A DNA stretch of 64,000 nucleotides from Myroides sp. WP-1 (lineage in GTDB: Bacteria > Bacteroidota > Bacteroidia > Flavobacteriales > Flavobacteriaceae). The position numbers were made by a program, and so were the translations under genes. Shown here piece after piece: positions 37,546-46,817 of this stretch; the stretch's first letter is position 1; each line of letters begins with the position of its first letter. Under the pieces are notes generated by a model that was not told the DNA's origin, searched no databases, and was given only the letters and a program-made list of their open reading frames with translations. The stretch lies in the NCBI RefSeq assembly GCF_014145635.1, contig NZ_JACHTC010000002.1:310001-374000 (forward strand), read 5' to 3'.

Positions 37546-38253
37546 ATGAATATTGCACTATTAGGTTATGGCAAAATGGGTAAAATCATTGAGCGTATAG
37601 CCATTGAAAGAGGACATGCTGTAGTCTATACAAAACAGAGAAATCAAGAAACCGGAAATTTAGCCACTGCGGATGTAGCCATTGACTTTAGTGTGCCATC
37701 TGTTGCAGTAGATAATATAAAACAAGCGTTAAGCGTTGGAGTACCTGTAGTAAGTGGTACAACTGGATGGTTGAATCAATATGAAGAGGTTGTCGCTTTT
37801 TGTAAGGAAAAAGAACAAGCTTTTTTATATGGTTCAAATTTTAGTTTGGGAGTGAATATCTTTTTTGAATTAAATGATTACCTCGCAAAAATGATGCATA
37901 ACTTAGAACAATATACCGTAGCAATGCAAGAAGTGCACCATACAGAAAAATTAGATGCTCCAAGTGGAACGGCTATTACTTTAGCTGAAGGAATTATTGC
38001 GAATTCTTCCTATACTAGCTGGACCTTAGACGCACAACCTACAGCAGAACAAATTCACATCGATGCCGTACGAGAAGATAAGGTACCTGGTACGCATACA
38101 GTGAGATATGACTCGTCAATTGATCAAATTGAGATTAAACACACAGCACATAACCGAGAGGGATTTGCTCTTGGGGCGGTTATTGCTGCAGAATGGATAA
38201 AAGATAAAAAAGGTATTTTCTCAATGAAAGATGTACTTAATTTGAAAAAATAA
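37546..38253 (+). CDS. dapB: 4-Hydroxy-tetrahydrodipicolinate reductase
   Basis: A 235-residue DapB for lysine and meso-diaminopimelate synthesis. It has the nucleotide-binding GYGKMGKIIERIA, VVSGTTGW, GSNFSLGVNIF and the catalytic EVHHTEKLDAPSGTA. It is shorter than the E. coli enzyme (273), because a loop is missing in Bacteroidota. It sits between DUF5683 and lepB genes on the same strand with short gaps, so a parAB-DUF5683-dapB-lepB-WbqC operon is likely. Confidence 0.93.
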   Translation: MNIALLGYGKMGKIIERIAIERGHAVVYTKQRNQETGNLATADVAIDFSVPSVAVDNIKQALSVGVPVVSGTTGWLNQYEEVVAFCKEKEQAFLYGSNFSLGVNIFFELNDYLAKMMHNLEQYTVAMQEVHHTEKLDAPSGTAITLAEGIIANSSYTSWTLDAQPTAEQIHIDAVREDKVPGTHTVRYDSSIDQIEIKHTAHNREGFALGAVIAAEWIKDKKGIFSMKDVLNLKK

Positions 38254-38282
38254 GTAAATTGGGGTTTTAAAAATAAAGAAGT

Positions 38283-39869
38283 ATGACACTAACACAATGG
38301 TTTATTTTTTTCTTGCTGATTCAAGTAGTTCACTTTTTAGGAACGTGGAAGCTATATGTAAAAGCAGGTAGAAAAGCTTGGGAAGCGGCTGTTCCTGTAT
38401 ATAATGGAGTAGTATTAATGAAGATTATCAATCGCCCTTGGTGGTGGGTAATCCTGTTGTTTATTCCAATTGTAAACCTTATTATGTTTCCTGTAGTTTG
38501 GGTGGAAATATTGAGAAGTTTTGGAAAAAAATCAACGGTAGATACCATTTTAGGTGTTGTTACACTTGGATTGTATGTCGCTTATGTAAATTATGCAGGA
38601 GATGTAAAATATCGCGAAAATCGATCACTTAAACCTGAAACAGAAACAGGAGAATTTGTTAGTTCTATTTTATTTGCGGTAGTCGTTGCTACAGTAATTC
38701 ATACTTATGCGATTCAACCGTATACGATTCCAACTTCTTCTTTAGAAAAAACATTATTAGTAGGAGATTTTTTATTTGTAAGTAAATTTCACTACGGAGC
38801 GAGAACACCTATGACAACAGTGGCGCTGCCTATGGTACATGATACCATTCCATTTACTTCGCGTAAATCCTATTTAAATAAACCGCATTTACCGTATTTT
38901 AGATTACCAGGCTTTCAAAAAGTACAACACAACGACATTGTGGTGTTCAACTGGCCAGTAGATACAATATATAAGTTTAATGATCCAGTACGACGTCCAG
39001 GTGTAATCAAGCCGATCGACAAAAAAACCAATTATGTCAAACGTGCGGTGGGTCTACCAGGTGAGAACTTATCTGTAAAAGACGGGGTAGTTTTCATTAA
39101 TGATAAAGAATTACAACTCAATGATAGAGCAAAAGTTCAGTACAGCTATTTGGTTGAAACGGATGGAACCTTAGATTTGAGAAAAATCATTAACGATCGA
39201 AAAATTAGTGATTTTGTGACCTATCTTGATCGTCCACATTATGGGATTTATTTTAGATCATTGACAAATGATGATGTTGCATACTTAAAGACGTTCAGTG
39301 GAGTAAAAGGGATACATAAAAGTCCTGGTGCAGAACAACTTCTTGGGATGAAAACACCAAGTGGTTTTATTTTTCCACACAACCAACCAACCTGGACAGA
39401 ATCGAACTTAGGTCCTATTCACATTCCTGCTGAAGGTGAGACAATCACATTAAATGAAGATAATCTACCCATGTATAAACGCGCAATACGCGTATATGAA
39501 GGGAATGAACTTGACGTGAAAGACGGACAAATCTATATCAACGGACAAGCAACCAATCAATATACCTTCAAGCAAAACTACTACTTCATGATGGGAGACA
39601 ACCGAGATAACTCGGAAGATAGTAGAATGTGGGGATTTGTTCCTGAAGATCACATCGTCGGAAAGCCTGTATTTGTTTGGATGAGCTTAGATCAAGCTAT
39701 TCCTTGGTCGAAAGCCTTAGATAAAATACGTTGGGATCGCATGTTTATCACTGTTAATGGAAATGGAGAACAAGTCTCTTACTTTCCTTATTTTGTAGTG
39801 ATCTTAGTGGGCTGGGGTGGTTATAGTTTATATAAGAGAAGAAGAGATAAAAAGAATTCTAAGTTTTAG
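38283..39869 (+). CDS. lepB: Signal peptidase I (long Bacteroidota form)
   Basis: A 528-residue S26 signal peptidase. Several N-terminal helices (about 1-110) precede the catalytic domain. The active serine is in PTSSLEKTLLVGDFLFVSK and the general-base lysine in NYVKRAVGLPGE. The final conserved box is YYFMMGDNRDNSEDSRMWGFVP. Long insertions sit between the boxes, typical of the phylum. It releases Sec-exported proteins from the membrane. Confidence 0.94.
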   Translation: MTLTQWFIFFLLIQVVHFLGTWKLYVKAGRKAWEAAVPVYNGVVLMKIINRPWWWVILLFIPIVNLIMFPVVWVEILRSFGKKSTVDTILGVVTLGLYVAYVNYAGDVKYRENRSLKPETETGEFVSSILFAVVVATVIHTYAIQPYTIPTSSLEKTLLVGDFLFVSKFHYGARTPMTTVALPMVHDTIPFTSRKSYLNKPHLPYFRLPGFQKVQHNDIVVFNWPVDTIYKFNDPVRRPGVIKPIDKKTNYVKRAVGLPGENLSVKDGVVFINDKELQLNDRAKVQYSYLVETDGTLDLRKIINDRKISDFVTYLDRPHYGIYFRSLTNDDVAYLKTFSGVKGIHKSPGAEQLLGMKTPSGFIFPHNQPTWTESNLGPIHIPAEGETITLNEDNLPMYKRAIRVYEGNELDVKDGQIYINGQATNQYTFKQNYYFMMGDNRDNSEDSRMWGFVPEDHIVGKPVFVWMSLDQAIPWSKALDKIRWDRMFITVNGNGEQVSYFPYFVVILVGWGGYSLYKRRRDKKNSKF

Positions 39870-39871
39870 TA

Positions 39872-40498
39872 ATGACCAATACAATTTTACTACATCCGAC
39901 TTATTTTCCTTCAATAAGTCACTATGTAGCGATGGCGCAAGCAGAGGAAATTGTTTTTGAAGTGAATGATAATTTTCAAAAACAGACCAATAGAAATAGA
40001 ATGTATATTCACAGTGCCAATGGCATGCAACTGTTGAATATTCCCATCAAGCATACCAAAGAAGGCGTAAATCAAAGGTTTAAAGATGTTGAAATTGAAT
40101 ATGCCTTCGGATGGCAGAAGCAACATTTTAAAAGCTTAGAAGCAGCTTATCGAACTTCTCCTTATTTTGAGTATTTCGAAGATGATATTCGCCCTGTGTT
40201 TGAGAAACACCACAAGTATATGTTAGATTTGAATTTAGAAATTCACGAAATCATTACAGCGTGTTTGGGTGTAACGTGGAAGACTAGTCAAACGGAAGAG
40301 TACCTCAAAGAAGTTCCTGAAGGAATAATGGATTTGAGATCTTTGGCCAACGGAAAGAAAGACGAAAATCAATTCGAAACCTATGTTCAAGTATTCGATG
40401 ATAAGAATGGATTTTTAAACAATCTCAGTATTTTAGACTTGTTATTTAATGAAGGACGAAATGCAGTGAATTATTTAAAAAATCAGCAAATAAGATAA
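39872..40498 (+). CDS. WbqC-family protein
   Basis: A 208-residue WbqC-like protein (starts ILLHPTYFPSISHYVAMAQAEEIVFE). WbqC proteins occur in O-antigen and sugar loci, but the exact reaction is not settled for the family. A conserved HSANGMQLLNIPI segment is visible. It starts 2 bases after the lepB stop, hence co-translated. There is no signal peptide. Many Flavobacteria have this gene next to lepB. Confidence 0.8.
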   Translation: MTNTILLHPTYFPSISHYVAMAQAEEIVFEVNDNFQKQTNRNRMYIHSANGMQLLNIPIKHTKEGVNQRFKDVEIEYAFGWQKQHFKSLEAAYRTSPYFEYFEDDIRPVFEKHHKYMLDLNLEIHEIITACLGVTWKTSQTEEYLKEVPEGIMDLRSLANGKKDENQFETYVQVFDDKNGFLNNLSILDLLFNEGRNAVNYLKNQQIR

Positions 40499-40531
40499 TA
40501 AAAAAACACCCTATACAGGGTGTTTTTTTTT
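40498..40531 (+). terminator. Terminator after WbqC gene
   Basis: A 12-bp stem AAAAAACACCCT/AGGGTGTTTTTT with a T run. Confidence 0.85.
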
Positions 40532-40551
40532 ATGGTTATATCTTTCAAGAA

Positions 40552-40586
40552 CAAAAAAATCCCCTCACATCGTAGGGGATTTTTAT
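40552..40586 (-). terminator. Terminator after PPIase gene (minus)
   Basis: An 11-bp stem AAAAATCCCCT/AGGGGATTTTT just after the minus-strand stop. It faces the terminator of the converging WbqC gene. Confidence 0.8.
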
Positions 40587-40587
40587 A

Positions 40588-41676
40588 TTATTCTCTTGTT
40601 GATTTTTCGTATAATTTTAACTCGAAAACTAGATCTGTATTTGGAGGAATAGGACCTACTCCGCGTTCTCCATAAGCTAAGTGAGCAGGAATGAAGATAA
40701 TAGCAGTATCTCCGAAGTTCATTTGTTCAATACCTTCAATAAATCCAGGGATTAATCCTGTTTTAGCTCCGAATTTGAATGGAATAGGTTGGTAACCATT
40801 CATGTCAGCTCTGCGTTGATCAAAGGTGTCAAATGATTTTAAAATTGACTCAATACTCGAATCAAACAACATTCCATTTTCAAAGAATCCCGCGTAGTCA
40901 ACATATACTTCTTGGCTGATCGCTGGTTTTTTACCTTGTCCTTGTTCTGTGATTACATAAGCTAATCCTGAATCTAATACTTTCGCTTTGCTCTTTAAAT
41001 CTGTGAATTTAGCAGCATAAGATTCTTGAACTTTATTCATGTTCTCTTCTTTCTCTTTTTTAGCTTTGGCAGCCTCTTCAAAATACGTTTTGAACACTTT
41101 TACTGCGTCAAATTTCTTCGCATTTTTCCCTTGACGAATGATTTTTACACTTTCGATTACATCGTCTTTTTGAATGCTATTTACTACATCCATTCCTTTT
41201 ATTGTATAGCCAAAAACAGAGTGTCTATTATCTAAAAAAGGAGTAGGTTTATGTGTGATGAAAAATTGACTTCCGTTAGTGAATGGTCCACCATTTGCCA
41301 TAGATAATGTTCCGGGTTTGTCATGTGTTAATTCTGGAGAAAACTCATCTTGAAAAACATAACCTGGCCCACCAGCACCAGTACCTGTTGGATCACCTGC
41401 TTGGACAACGAAATCCTTCTCCACACGGTGAAATTTGATTCCATCGTAGTATTGTTTTCCTTTATATTGCTCATCGACAAAAGGGTTTTTTCCCTCTGCT
41501 AAACTCACGAAGTTTGCCACAGTAATTGGCGCTTTTTCATAAGCTAGTTCAACGATAATATTACCTTTGTTGGTTTTAATGTCTGCATACAATCCATCAG
41601 GTAAATCTGACTTCTGTGTAGTACAAGCTGACACTAAAGCGACTAAACTTAAAATTAAACTCGTCATTTTTTTCAT
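40588..41676 (-). CDS. Cyclophilin-FKBP fusion peptidyl-prolyl isomerase lipoprotein
   Basis: A 362-residue lipoprotein (C18 after LVSAC) with two different prolyl-isomerase domains. A cyclophilin domain (about residues 28-200) has GTGAGGPGYVFQDEF, GTLSMANGGPFTNGSQFFITH and HSVFGYTIKGMDVV. After a charged linker an FKBP domain (about 235-355) has VDYAGFFENGMLFDSS, GLIPGFIEGIEQM and IPAHLAYGERGVGPIPPNTDLVFELKL. It should fold secreted proteins in the periplasm. gldI is next, 5 bases upstream. Confidence 0.92.
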   Translation of the reverse strand: MKKMTSLILSLVALVSACTTQKSDLPDGLYADIKTNKGNIIVELAYEKAPITVANFVSLAEGKNPFVDEQYKGKQYYDGIKFHRVEKDFVVQAGDPTGTGAGGPGYVFQDEFSPELTHDKPGTLSMANGGPFTNGSQFFITHKPTPFLDNRHSVFGYTIKGMDVVNSIQKDDVIESVKIIRQGKNAKKFDAVKVFKTYFEEAAKAKKEKEENMNKVQESYAAKFTDLKSKAKVLDSGLAYVITEQGQGKKPAISQEVYVDYAGFFENGMLFDSSIESILKSFDTFDQRRADMNGYQPIPFKFGAKTGLIPGFIEGIEQMNFGDTAIIFIPAHLAYGERGVGPIPPNTDLVFELKLYEKSTRE

Positions 41677-41681
41677 TTTTA

Positions 41682-42233
41682 TTAATTAGATTTTGTGATT
41701 GATTCCAAAGAAACGATGAATACTAAAGGTTGGTTTTTAGCAATTGATTTTTGATCCCCCAAATAGCTATAAGCTAAACTCGAAGGCGTTAAAACTTTGA
41801 TGCGTTCGTTGGTTTTTAAAGTTTTTATACTGTTTCTCAATACAGGTAGAATATCTTCTTCATCTACTTTGTAGGTTAGAGAACCTATTTCTTTTTGTCC
41901 GTAAATAATACTGTCATTTACAGCTTGTACCTCATAGGTGTAATGAACAAGATCACCTTTTTGAGGGCGAATAGAATCTTTAACTTGACGCTCTAAATAG
42001 GTAAACCAAAAACCTGTGTTCGAATGAATGTAATCGTGGTCTACATCTTTCTCTATGTATTTTTTGAAGATATCCTCTTCACTTTCTCTTAATTCCACAT
42101 TACGATCAATAGAGAGTTTAGTTTCTATTGATTTGGATTGAGAGATAGGCTTTCGAGGCTCATCTTTTTGTTGACAACTAGCCAAAACAAGAACAAGTGA
42201 CAACAGAGCAATAGCTAAACGAGGGTTAAACAT
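41682..42233 (-). CDS. gldI: Gliding-motility-associated peptidyl-prolyl isomerase lipoprotein
   Basis: A 183-residue lipoprotein (C20 after VLAS) with an FKBP-like domain, matching GldI of gliding Flavobacteria. The C-terminal part has GQKEIGSLTYKVDEEDILPVLRNSIKTL and VLTPSSLAYSYLGDQKSIAKNQPLVFIV. In its normal role it helps fold gliding and type IX secretion components. It overlaps the DHH gene upstream by 8 bases. Confidence 0.87.
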   Translation of the reverse strand: MFNPRLAIALLSLVLVLASCQQKDEPRKPISQSKSIETKLSIDRNVELRESEEDIFKKYIEKDVDHDYIHSNTGFWFTYLERQVKDSIRPQKGDLVHYTYEVQAVNDSIIYGQKEIGSLTYKVDEEDILPVLRNSIKTLKTNERIKVLTPSSLAYSYLGDQKSIAKNQPLVFIVSLESITKSN

Positions 42234-43248
42234 AAAAATCGTGTTTGTGATTGTTTACTATTTCGGTATAACGTTTAATTGTGTCTTCCAGAGATAAAGT
42301 AGATTTTCCTCCAGCTGCGTTAATATGTCCGCCACCTTCAAAATAAGTACGAGCCAATAGGTTGACATCGAGATTGCCCGAAGAACGGAAAGATATTTTA
42401 ATGATTCCTTCTTCTTGGCGTTCAATAAAAAAGGCAGTTAAATCAATACCTGCAATCGATAAACCGTAATTTACTAATCCTTCAGTATCGCCTTTTTGGT
42501 GTTTGAATTCCTGTAAATCCTGTTCACTTAAAAATAAATAAGACGATTGAGTATTGGGAATTAAATGCAAGTTTTGCAGGGCTCTCCCCATAAGCTGTAA
42601 GCGATTATAAGAACTGTTGTCGAATAAAGCGTGGTGAATAGAAGGATTGTCAATGCCTTTGTCGATTAAAGCAGCAACAACCTGATGTGTTTTGGCTGTT
42701 GTTTTTGGAAATCTGAACGAACCTGAATCCGTAACAATTCCCGTGTAAATACACGTAGCGGCTTCTTGATTCACTAATGATGTTAGATCCATACGTTCCA
42801 ACAACGTATAGAGTAATTCACAAGTGGAACCGAATGAAGTATCTGAAAAGGTTAACTTAGCGTAATCACCAGGCATTTGATGGTGGTCTATCATAACAAA
42901 ATCATTGGGTAGAGTTGCTAAGAAATCGCCCATTTCATCTCCAGTTCGCGATAGAATATTGAAATCTAACGTAAAAATACAGTCGCTATTTTTTAAGATA
43001 TGTTGTCCTGCGGGTTTATTAAAATCGTAGATCTTAATCGCTGCAGTTCCAGGCATCCAAGCCAAGAAATTTGGGTACTCATTGGGAGAGATAATTTCAA
43101 CTTTGTGTCCTAGTTGTTTTAAGACGTGAAATAATCCAAGACAAGAACCAATAGCATCACCATCGGGGTTGCGATGAGGAATAATTGAAAAGCTCTTTGC
43201 CGGTAAACTAATTAGTTGTTTTAATGTATCTATTGTTGTCTGCTTCAT
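42226..43248 (-). CDS. DHH-family phosphoesterase (NrnA-like oligoribonuclease/pAp phosphatase)
   Basis: A 340-residue DHH-DHHA1 enzyme that degrades short oligoribonucleotides and 3'-phosphoadenosine-5'-phosphate. It has HRNPDGDAIGS, a FTLDFN block, and MIDHHQMPGDYA, which gives the DHH name. It also has GIVTDSGSFRFPKTT and the DHHA1 tail ISFRSSGNLDVNLLARTYFEGGGHINAAGG. It starts the minus-strand group with gldI and the PPIase gene. Confidence 0.9.
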   Translation of the reverse strand: MKQTTIDTLKQLISLPAKSFSIIPHRNPDGDAIGSCLGLFHVLKQLGHKVEIISPNEYPNFLAWMPGTAAIKIYDFNKPAGQHILKNSDCIFTLDFNILSRTGDEMGDFLATLPNDFVMIDHHQMPGDYAKLTFSDTSFGSTCELLYTLLERMDLTSLVNQEAATCIYTGIVTDSGSFRFPKTTAKTHQVVAALIDKGIDNPSIHHALFDNSSYNRLQLMGRALQNLHLIPNTQSSYLFLSEQDLQEFKHQKGDTEGLVNYGLSIAGIDLTAFFIERQEEGIIKISFRSSGNLDVNLLARTYFEGGGHINAAGGKSTLSLEDTIKRYTEIVNNHKHDFYV

Positions 43249-43326
43249 AATGCGAAAATAAGTTATTTTGCATCATTTGCATAAAAATATAACGGATTTT
43301 AATTAAATTAAAACAACAGTTCACAT

Positions 43327-44010
43327 TTATTCAGCCAATGCGCGAAGCTCACGCTTGTCTACCAGAACAATGTCCTTACCTTTGAGTTGAATAATGCCCT
43401 CTTTTTTCATTTCAGAAAGCAAACGAATACAGCTTTCAGTAGCTGTACCAACCATGTTGGCTAAATCTTCGCGAGATAATTTGATGTTTAGTGCCTGTGT
43501 ATCAGCAGCAGATCCACCTAACTCTTCAAGCTTTAGCAATACAATAGCTAATCGCTCTTTTACTGTTTTATGGGTTTGATTGGCTAAATCCTGATCGGCA
43601 TCTTTTAAGTGAGTACAAATATCACGGGTAATAAGTAGAGAAAACTTGTTGTTTTCTGTGAAGTGATCTAGCATTTCTTTTTTAGGAATGAAACACACTT
43701 GCATGTCTTCTAAAGCAGTTGCTGAAAGGTTAGACGTTTCTTCGTTAATGATCGAGCGCTGCCCTAACAAATCTCCGCGTTTTGCTAACTTGACAATAGA
43801 GTCTTTTCCGTTTGAATTTAGTTTGGTTAACTTGCAAAAACCTTCCTTAATACAATAAACCCCATTTAAACTCTCTCCTTCTGAAAATATATTCTCTCCT
43901 TTTCTAATGATAAAGTGGGTTTTTGTTTCTGAAATCGCTAGTAACTCCTCTCTAGTTAACGCTTTTAAAGAACTAAATTCTCTAATCATACATTGCTCAC
44001 ATCTTCCCAT
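43327..44010 (-). CDS. Crp/Fnr-family transcriptional regulator
   Basis: A 227-residue regulator with a cyclic-nucleotide-binding-type sensor domain (about 15-125) and a winged helix (about 150-220, LSREDLANMVGTATESCIRLLSEMKKEG). Its N-terminus has CEQC (C4 and C7), and further cysteines lie at GVYC and GFC, so an iron-sulfur cluster is possible but not proved. It diverges from ccoI. Its likely targets are the TGAT-N4-ATCA sites at ccoI, ccoS and the cytochrome c peroxidase. Confidence 0.9.
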   Translation of the reverse strand: MGRCEQCMIREFSSLKALTREELLAISETKTHFIIRKGENIFSEGESLNGVYCIKEGFCKLTKLNSNGKDSIVKLAKRGDLLGQRSIINEETSNLSATALEDMQVCFIPKKEMLDHFTENNKFSLLITRDICTHLKDADQDLANQTHKTVKERLAIVLLKLEELGGSAADTQALNIKLSREDLANMVGTATESCIRLLSEMKKEGIIQLKGKDIVLVDKRELRALAE

Positions 44011-44071
44011 ACCTTAATATACTTATTTAATGCAAATGGTGAAATACCTCGACAAAGATAGTGCTATTTAA

Positions 44072-44083
44072 TGATAAATGTCA
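44072..44083 (+). promoter_or_regulatory. Fnr-type site upstream of ccoI
   Basis: TGATAAATGTCA, one mismatch from TGAT-N4-ATCA. Its centre lies 33 bases before a TTTG-ending -7 box at 44107-44114, the same spacing as at ccoS and ccp. It is also 62 bases upstream of the Crp/Fnr gene on the other strand. Confidence 0.55.
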
Positions 44084-44137
44084 TAAATTTTAGGAGAATT
44101 AACTAAGACCTTTGTACAAGGTAAATGAGCAAATTTT

Positions 44138-46519
44138 ATGGATAAAAAAGCGTGTTTTCATTGTGGTAACAGTGTTACTGCATTTAATCGTATAGACTAC
44201 GATGAAAAAATGTTTTGTTGTAACGGTTGTAAAACCGTCTACGAAATTTTCAATGAAAACGATTTGACCTGTTACTATGACCTTGAAGCTACACCAGGAG
44301 CTACTCCTGAAGATGTTCAAGGCAAATATGATTTTTTAACCAACCCCGATATTGTGGAAAAATTGCTGGAATTTAACGAGGGGGCTACATCTATTGTCTC
44401 CTTGTATATTCCACACATTCACTGTAGTTCGTGTATTTGGATTTTAGAAAATCTGCATAAACTCAACGCAGGGGTTTATCGTGTATTAGTTAATTTTCCT
44501 GAAAAAAAGGCTACGATTACCTTTAATAATGAGAAAATAGACTTAAAAGAAATTGTTCTTTTGCTGTGTCGTATTGGTTATGAACCGTACATCAGTCTAA
44601 AGAATTACGAAGAAAAACCCAACAATATCGATCGTAGCTTGATTTACAAAATAGGCGTTGCCTTTTTCTGTTATGGAAATGTCATGATGCTGTCTTTTCC
44701 TGAGTATTTCAACATAGACGATGTATGGATGGAACAGTACAAGAATTTCTTCCGTTGGTTGATTCTTGTTCTGTCTTTGCCTGTGTTCTTTTATTCGGCT
44801 TCTCCTTATCACAAGGCTGCCTGGACGGGTATAAAAACAAAAAATTATACGATTGATATTCCGATGTCTTTAGGGATTATTGTGATGTTTATCCGCAGTA
44901 CAATAGATATTGTTTTTGATCTAGGGCCAGGGTTTTTCGATAGTATGACCATGTTAGTGTTCTTTATGCTGTTGGGAAAACTATTTCAACAACGCACATA
45001 TAACTTCTTGTCTTTTGAACGAGACTATAAATCCTATTTTCCAATTGCAATTACCAAGCTGAAAAAGGAGGGAACTGAAGAGCCTATACAGGTTTATGAG
45101 GTTGAACAAGGAGATCGTTTGTTGATTCGCAATCAAGAATTACTTCCCGTTGATGCGATCTTATTATCTGAGCGCGCGTTTATCGACTATAGTTTTGTTA
45201 CAGGTGAAGCGATCCCCGTTGAAAAGAAATCTGGCGATAAATTATTTGCTGGAGGAAAACAGATGGGAGAGGCTGTAGAAGTAGAAGCTATTAATAAGGT
45301 ATCTCAAAGTTACTTGACGCAATTGTGGAGTAATGAAGTGTTTCAAAAACGCGTCGATTTAAAATATAAAACCATTACGGATACAGTTAGTCATTACTTT
45401 ACTCCGGCTTTGTTGACTATTTCTGTTTTGGCTTTTATCGGTTGGGCATTTGTCGATTTAAATAGTGCTTTTAATGTGGTAACTGCCATTTTGATTGTTG
45501 CTTGTCCGTGTGCTTTAGCATTAACAGCGCCATTCACTCTTGGAAATGCCATTCGAATTTTAGGTCGAAAAAAGTTCTTTCTCAAAAATGTGACTGTTGT
45601 TGAGCAAATGGCAAAAGTTGATACGCTTGTTTTCGATAAAACGGGTACCATTACAACAAATGCGCAATCGACCATTCAATACGAAGGAAGGGAACTAACG
45701 AAAGACCAACAAAGTGATATTAAAAATTTAGTCCGCGCATCAAACCATCCGTTGAGTCGAAAGTTATATGCTTTCTTGCAAACGAAGGTAGTGATTAAAC
45801 CTACCCAGTTTGAGGAACTTCCAGGTAAGGGAATTGTCGGAGTGATTAACGGTTCAGTTTATCAAATTGGTTCGACAGTTTTAGTTGGAGCTGATCATAC
45901 AGAGCGCCTTAACGAAACCGCGGTGCATATCGCCATAGAAGGACAGTATTTTGGGAAGTTTGTTTTTGAGAATCACTACCGACCAGGTTTAGCTACGCTC
46001 TTTAAAAACTTGCGTAAGCACAATTATAAACTCAGTATTCTCTCAGGAGATAACGAAGGAGAAAAAGCGTATTTACAAACGTTATTACCCGAAGATACGC
46101 TCTTGGCTTTTAATCAAAAACCCGAAGAAAAATTAGACTATGTCAAACACTTACAAGAGCAAGGTGGAAATGTTATGATGATTGGTGATGGGTTAAATGA
46201 TGCAGGAGCTCTGGCGCAAAGTAATGTGGGAGTTTCTGTTTCAGAAAACGTCAATGTCTTCACGCCAGCGAGTGATGCAATCCTTGATGCGAGTGTTTTT
46301 GATCAACTGCTCAGTTTCTTGGATTTTTCTAAACAATCTGTTAAAGTGATCAAAATCAGTTATGTACTTGCTTTAACGTATAATGTGATCGGTATTACGG
46401 TTTCAATTATGAATATGATGTCGCCTTTGTTGGCTGCTATATTGATGCCAATCAGTACGTTTACTATTATTAGCTTCGTTACTGTTTTGACAAATTATTA
46501 TGGAAAAAAGATAAAATAA
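44138..46519 (+). CDS. ccoI: Heavy-metal P-type ATPase CcoI (copper for cbb3 oxidase)
   Basis: A 793-residue P1B-type copper ATPase that supplies copper to cbb3 oxidase assembly. The N-terminus has a Cys-rich head (ACFHCGN, FCCNGCKTVYEIF) and a metal-binding HMA-like domain (CSSCIWILENL, about residue 95). Membrane helices follow, with TGEAIPVEKK, ACPCALALTAP (copper path), the phosphorylated DKTGT, and GDGLNDAGALAQS. ccoS follows 85 bases on. Confidence 0.9.
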   Translation: MDKKACFHCGNSVTAFNRIDYDEKMFCCNGCKTVYEIFNENDLTCYYDLEATPGATPEDVQGKYDFLTNPDIVEKLLEFNEGATSIVSLYIPHIHCSSCIWILENLHKLNAGVYRVLVNFPEKKATITFNNEKIDLKEIVLLLCRIGYEPYISLKNYEEKPNNIDRSLIYKIGVAFFCYGNVMMLSFPEYFNIDDVWMEQYKNFFRWLILVLSLPVFFYSASPYHKAAWTGIKTKNYTIDIPMSLGIIVMFIRSTIDIVFDLGPGFFDSMTMLVFFMLLGKLFQQRTYNFLSFERDYKSYFPIAITKLKKEGTEEPIQVYEVEQGDRLLIRNQELLPVDAILLSERAFIDYSFVTGEAIPVEKKSGDKLFAGGKQMGEAVEVEAINKVSQSYLTQLWSNEVFQKRVDLKYKTITDTVSHYFTPALLTISVLAFIGWAFVDLNSAFNVVTAILIVACPCALALTAPFTLGNAIRILGRKKFFLKNVTVVEQMAKVDTLVFDKTGTITTNAQSTIQYEGRELTKDQQSDIKNLVRASNHPLSRKLYAFLQTKVVIKPTQFEELPGKGIVGVINGSVYQIGSTVLVGADHTERLNETAVHIAIEGQYFGKFVFENHYRPGLATLFKNLRKHNYKLSILSGDNEGEKAYLQTLLPEDTLLAFNQKPEEKLDYVKHLQEQGGNVMMIGDGLNDAGALAQSNVGVSVSENVNVFTPASDAILDASVFDQLLSFLDFSKQSVKVIKISYVLALTYNVIGITVSIMNMMSPLLAAILMPISTFTIISFVTVLTNYYGKKIK

Positions 46520-46543
46520 AAAAACTAATTATTAGGTTTTTGG

Positions 46544-46555
46544 TGATATTTATCA
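46544..46555 (+). promoter_or_regulatory. Fnr-type site upstream of ccoS
   Basis: TGATATTTATCA fits TGAT-N4-ATCA exactly. Its centre is 33 bases from the centre of a TAACTTTG box at 46579-46586, an activator-like position. Confidence 0.65.
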
Positions 46556-46578
46556 TATTTTTAGGTAAAATATATTGT

Positions 46579-46586
46579 TAACTTTG
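46579..46586 (+). promoter_or_regulatory. -7 promoter box (TAACTTTG) of ccoS operon
   Basis: An exact TAnnTTTG match 18 bases before the ccoS start, with no good -33 TTTG. This suits an activator-dependent promoter. Confidence 0.6.
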
Positions 46587-46604
46587 TTTTAATAATAATA
46601 AGGT

Positions 46605-46805
46605 ATGAGTGTTATTTATTTCTTAATTAGTATCAGTGTTTTCGTGGCAGGAATCTTCCTATACATTTTTATTAAGTCAGTGAAAAGTGGTCAGTTTGAC
46701 GACGCTTATACACCTTCTGTTCGCATGTTGTTTGATGATGAATTAAAAAAAGAGGACAAAAAGGAAGGGAACAAAGGCAAGGAAATTAATCAAAAAGAAA
46801 ATTAA
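46605..46805 (+). CDS. ccoS: cbb3-type oxidase assembly protein CcoS
   Basis: A 66-residue single-pass protein. One N-terminal helix (about residues 4-24) is followed by SGQFDDAYTPSVRMLFDDE. The aspartate pair after SGQF is the conserved CcoS feature. It helps insert heme and copper into the cbb3 oxidase. It is 12 bases before ccoNO and opens the structural operon. Confidence 0.9.
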   Translation: MSVIYFLISISVFVAGIFLYIFIKSVKSGQFDDAYTPSVRMLFDDELKKEDKKEGNKGKEINQKEN

Positions 46806-46817
46806 ATATAAACAACT

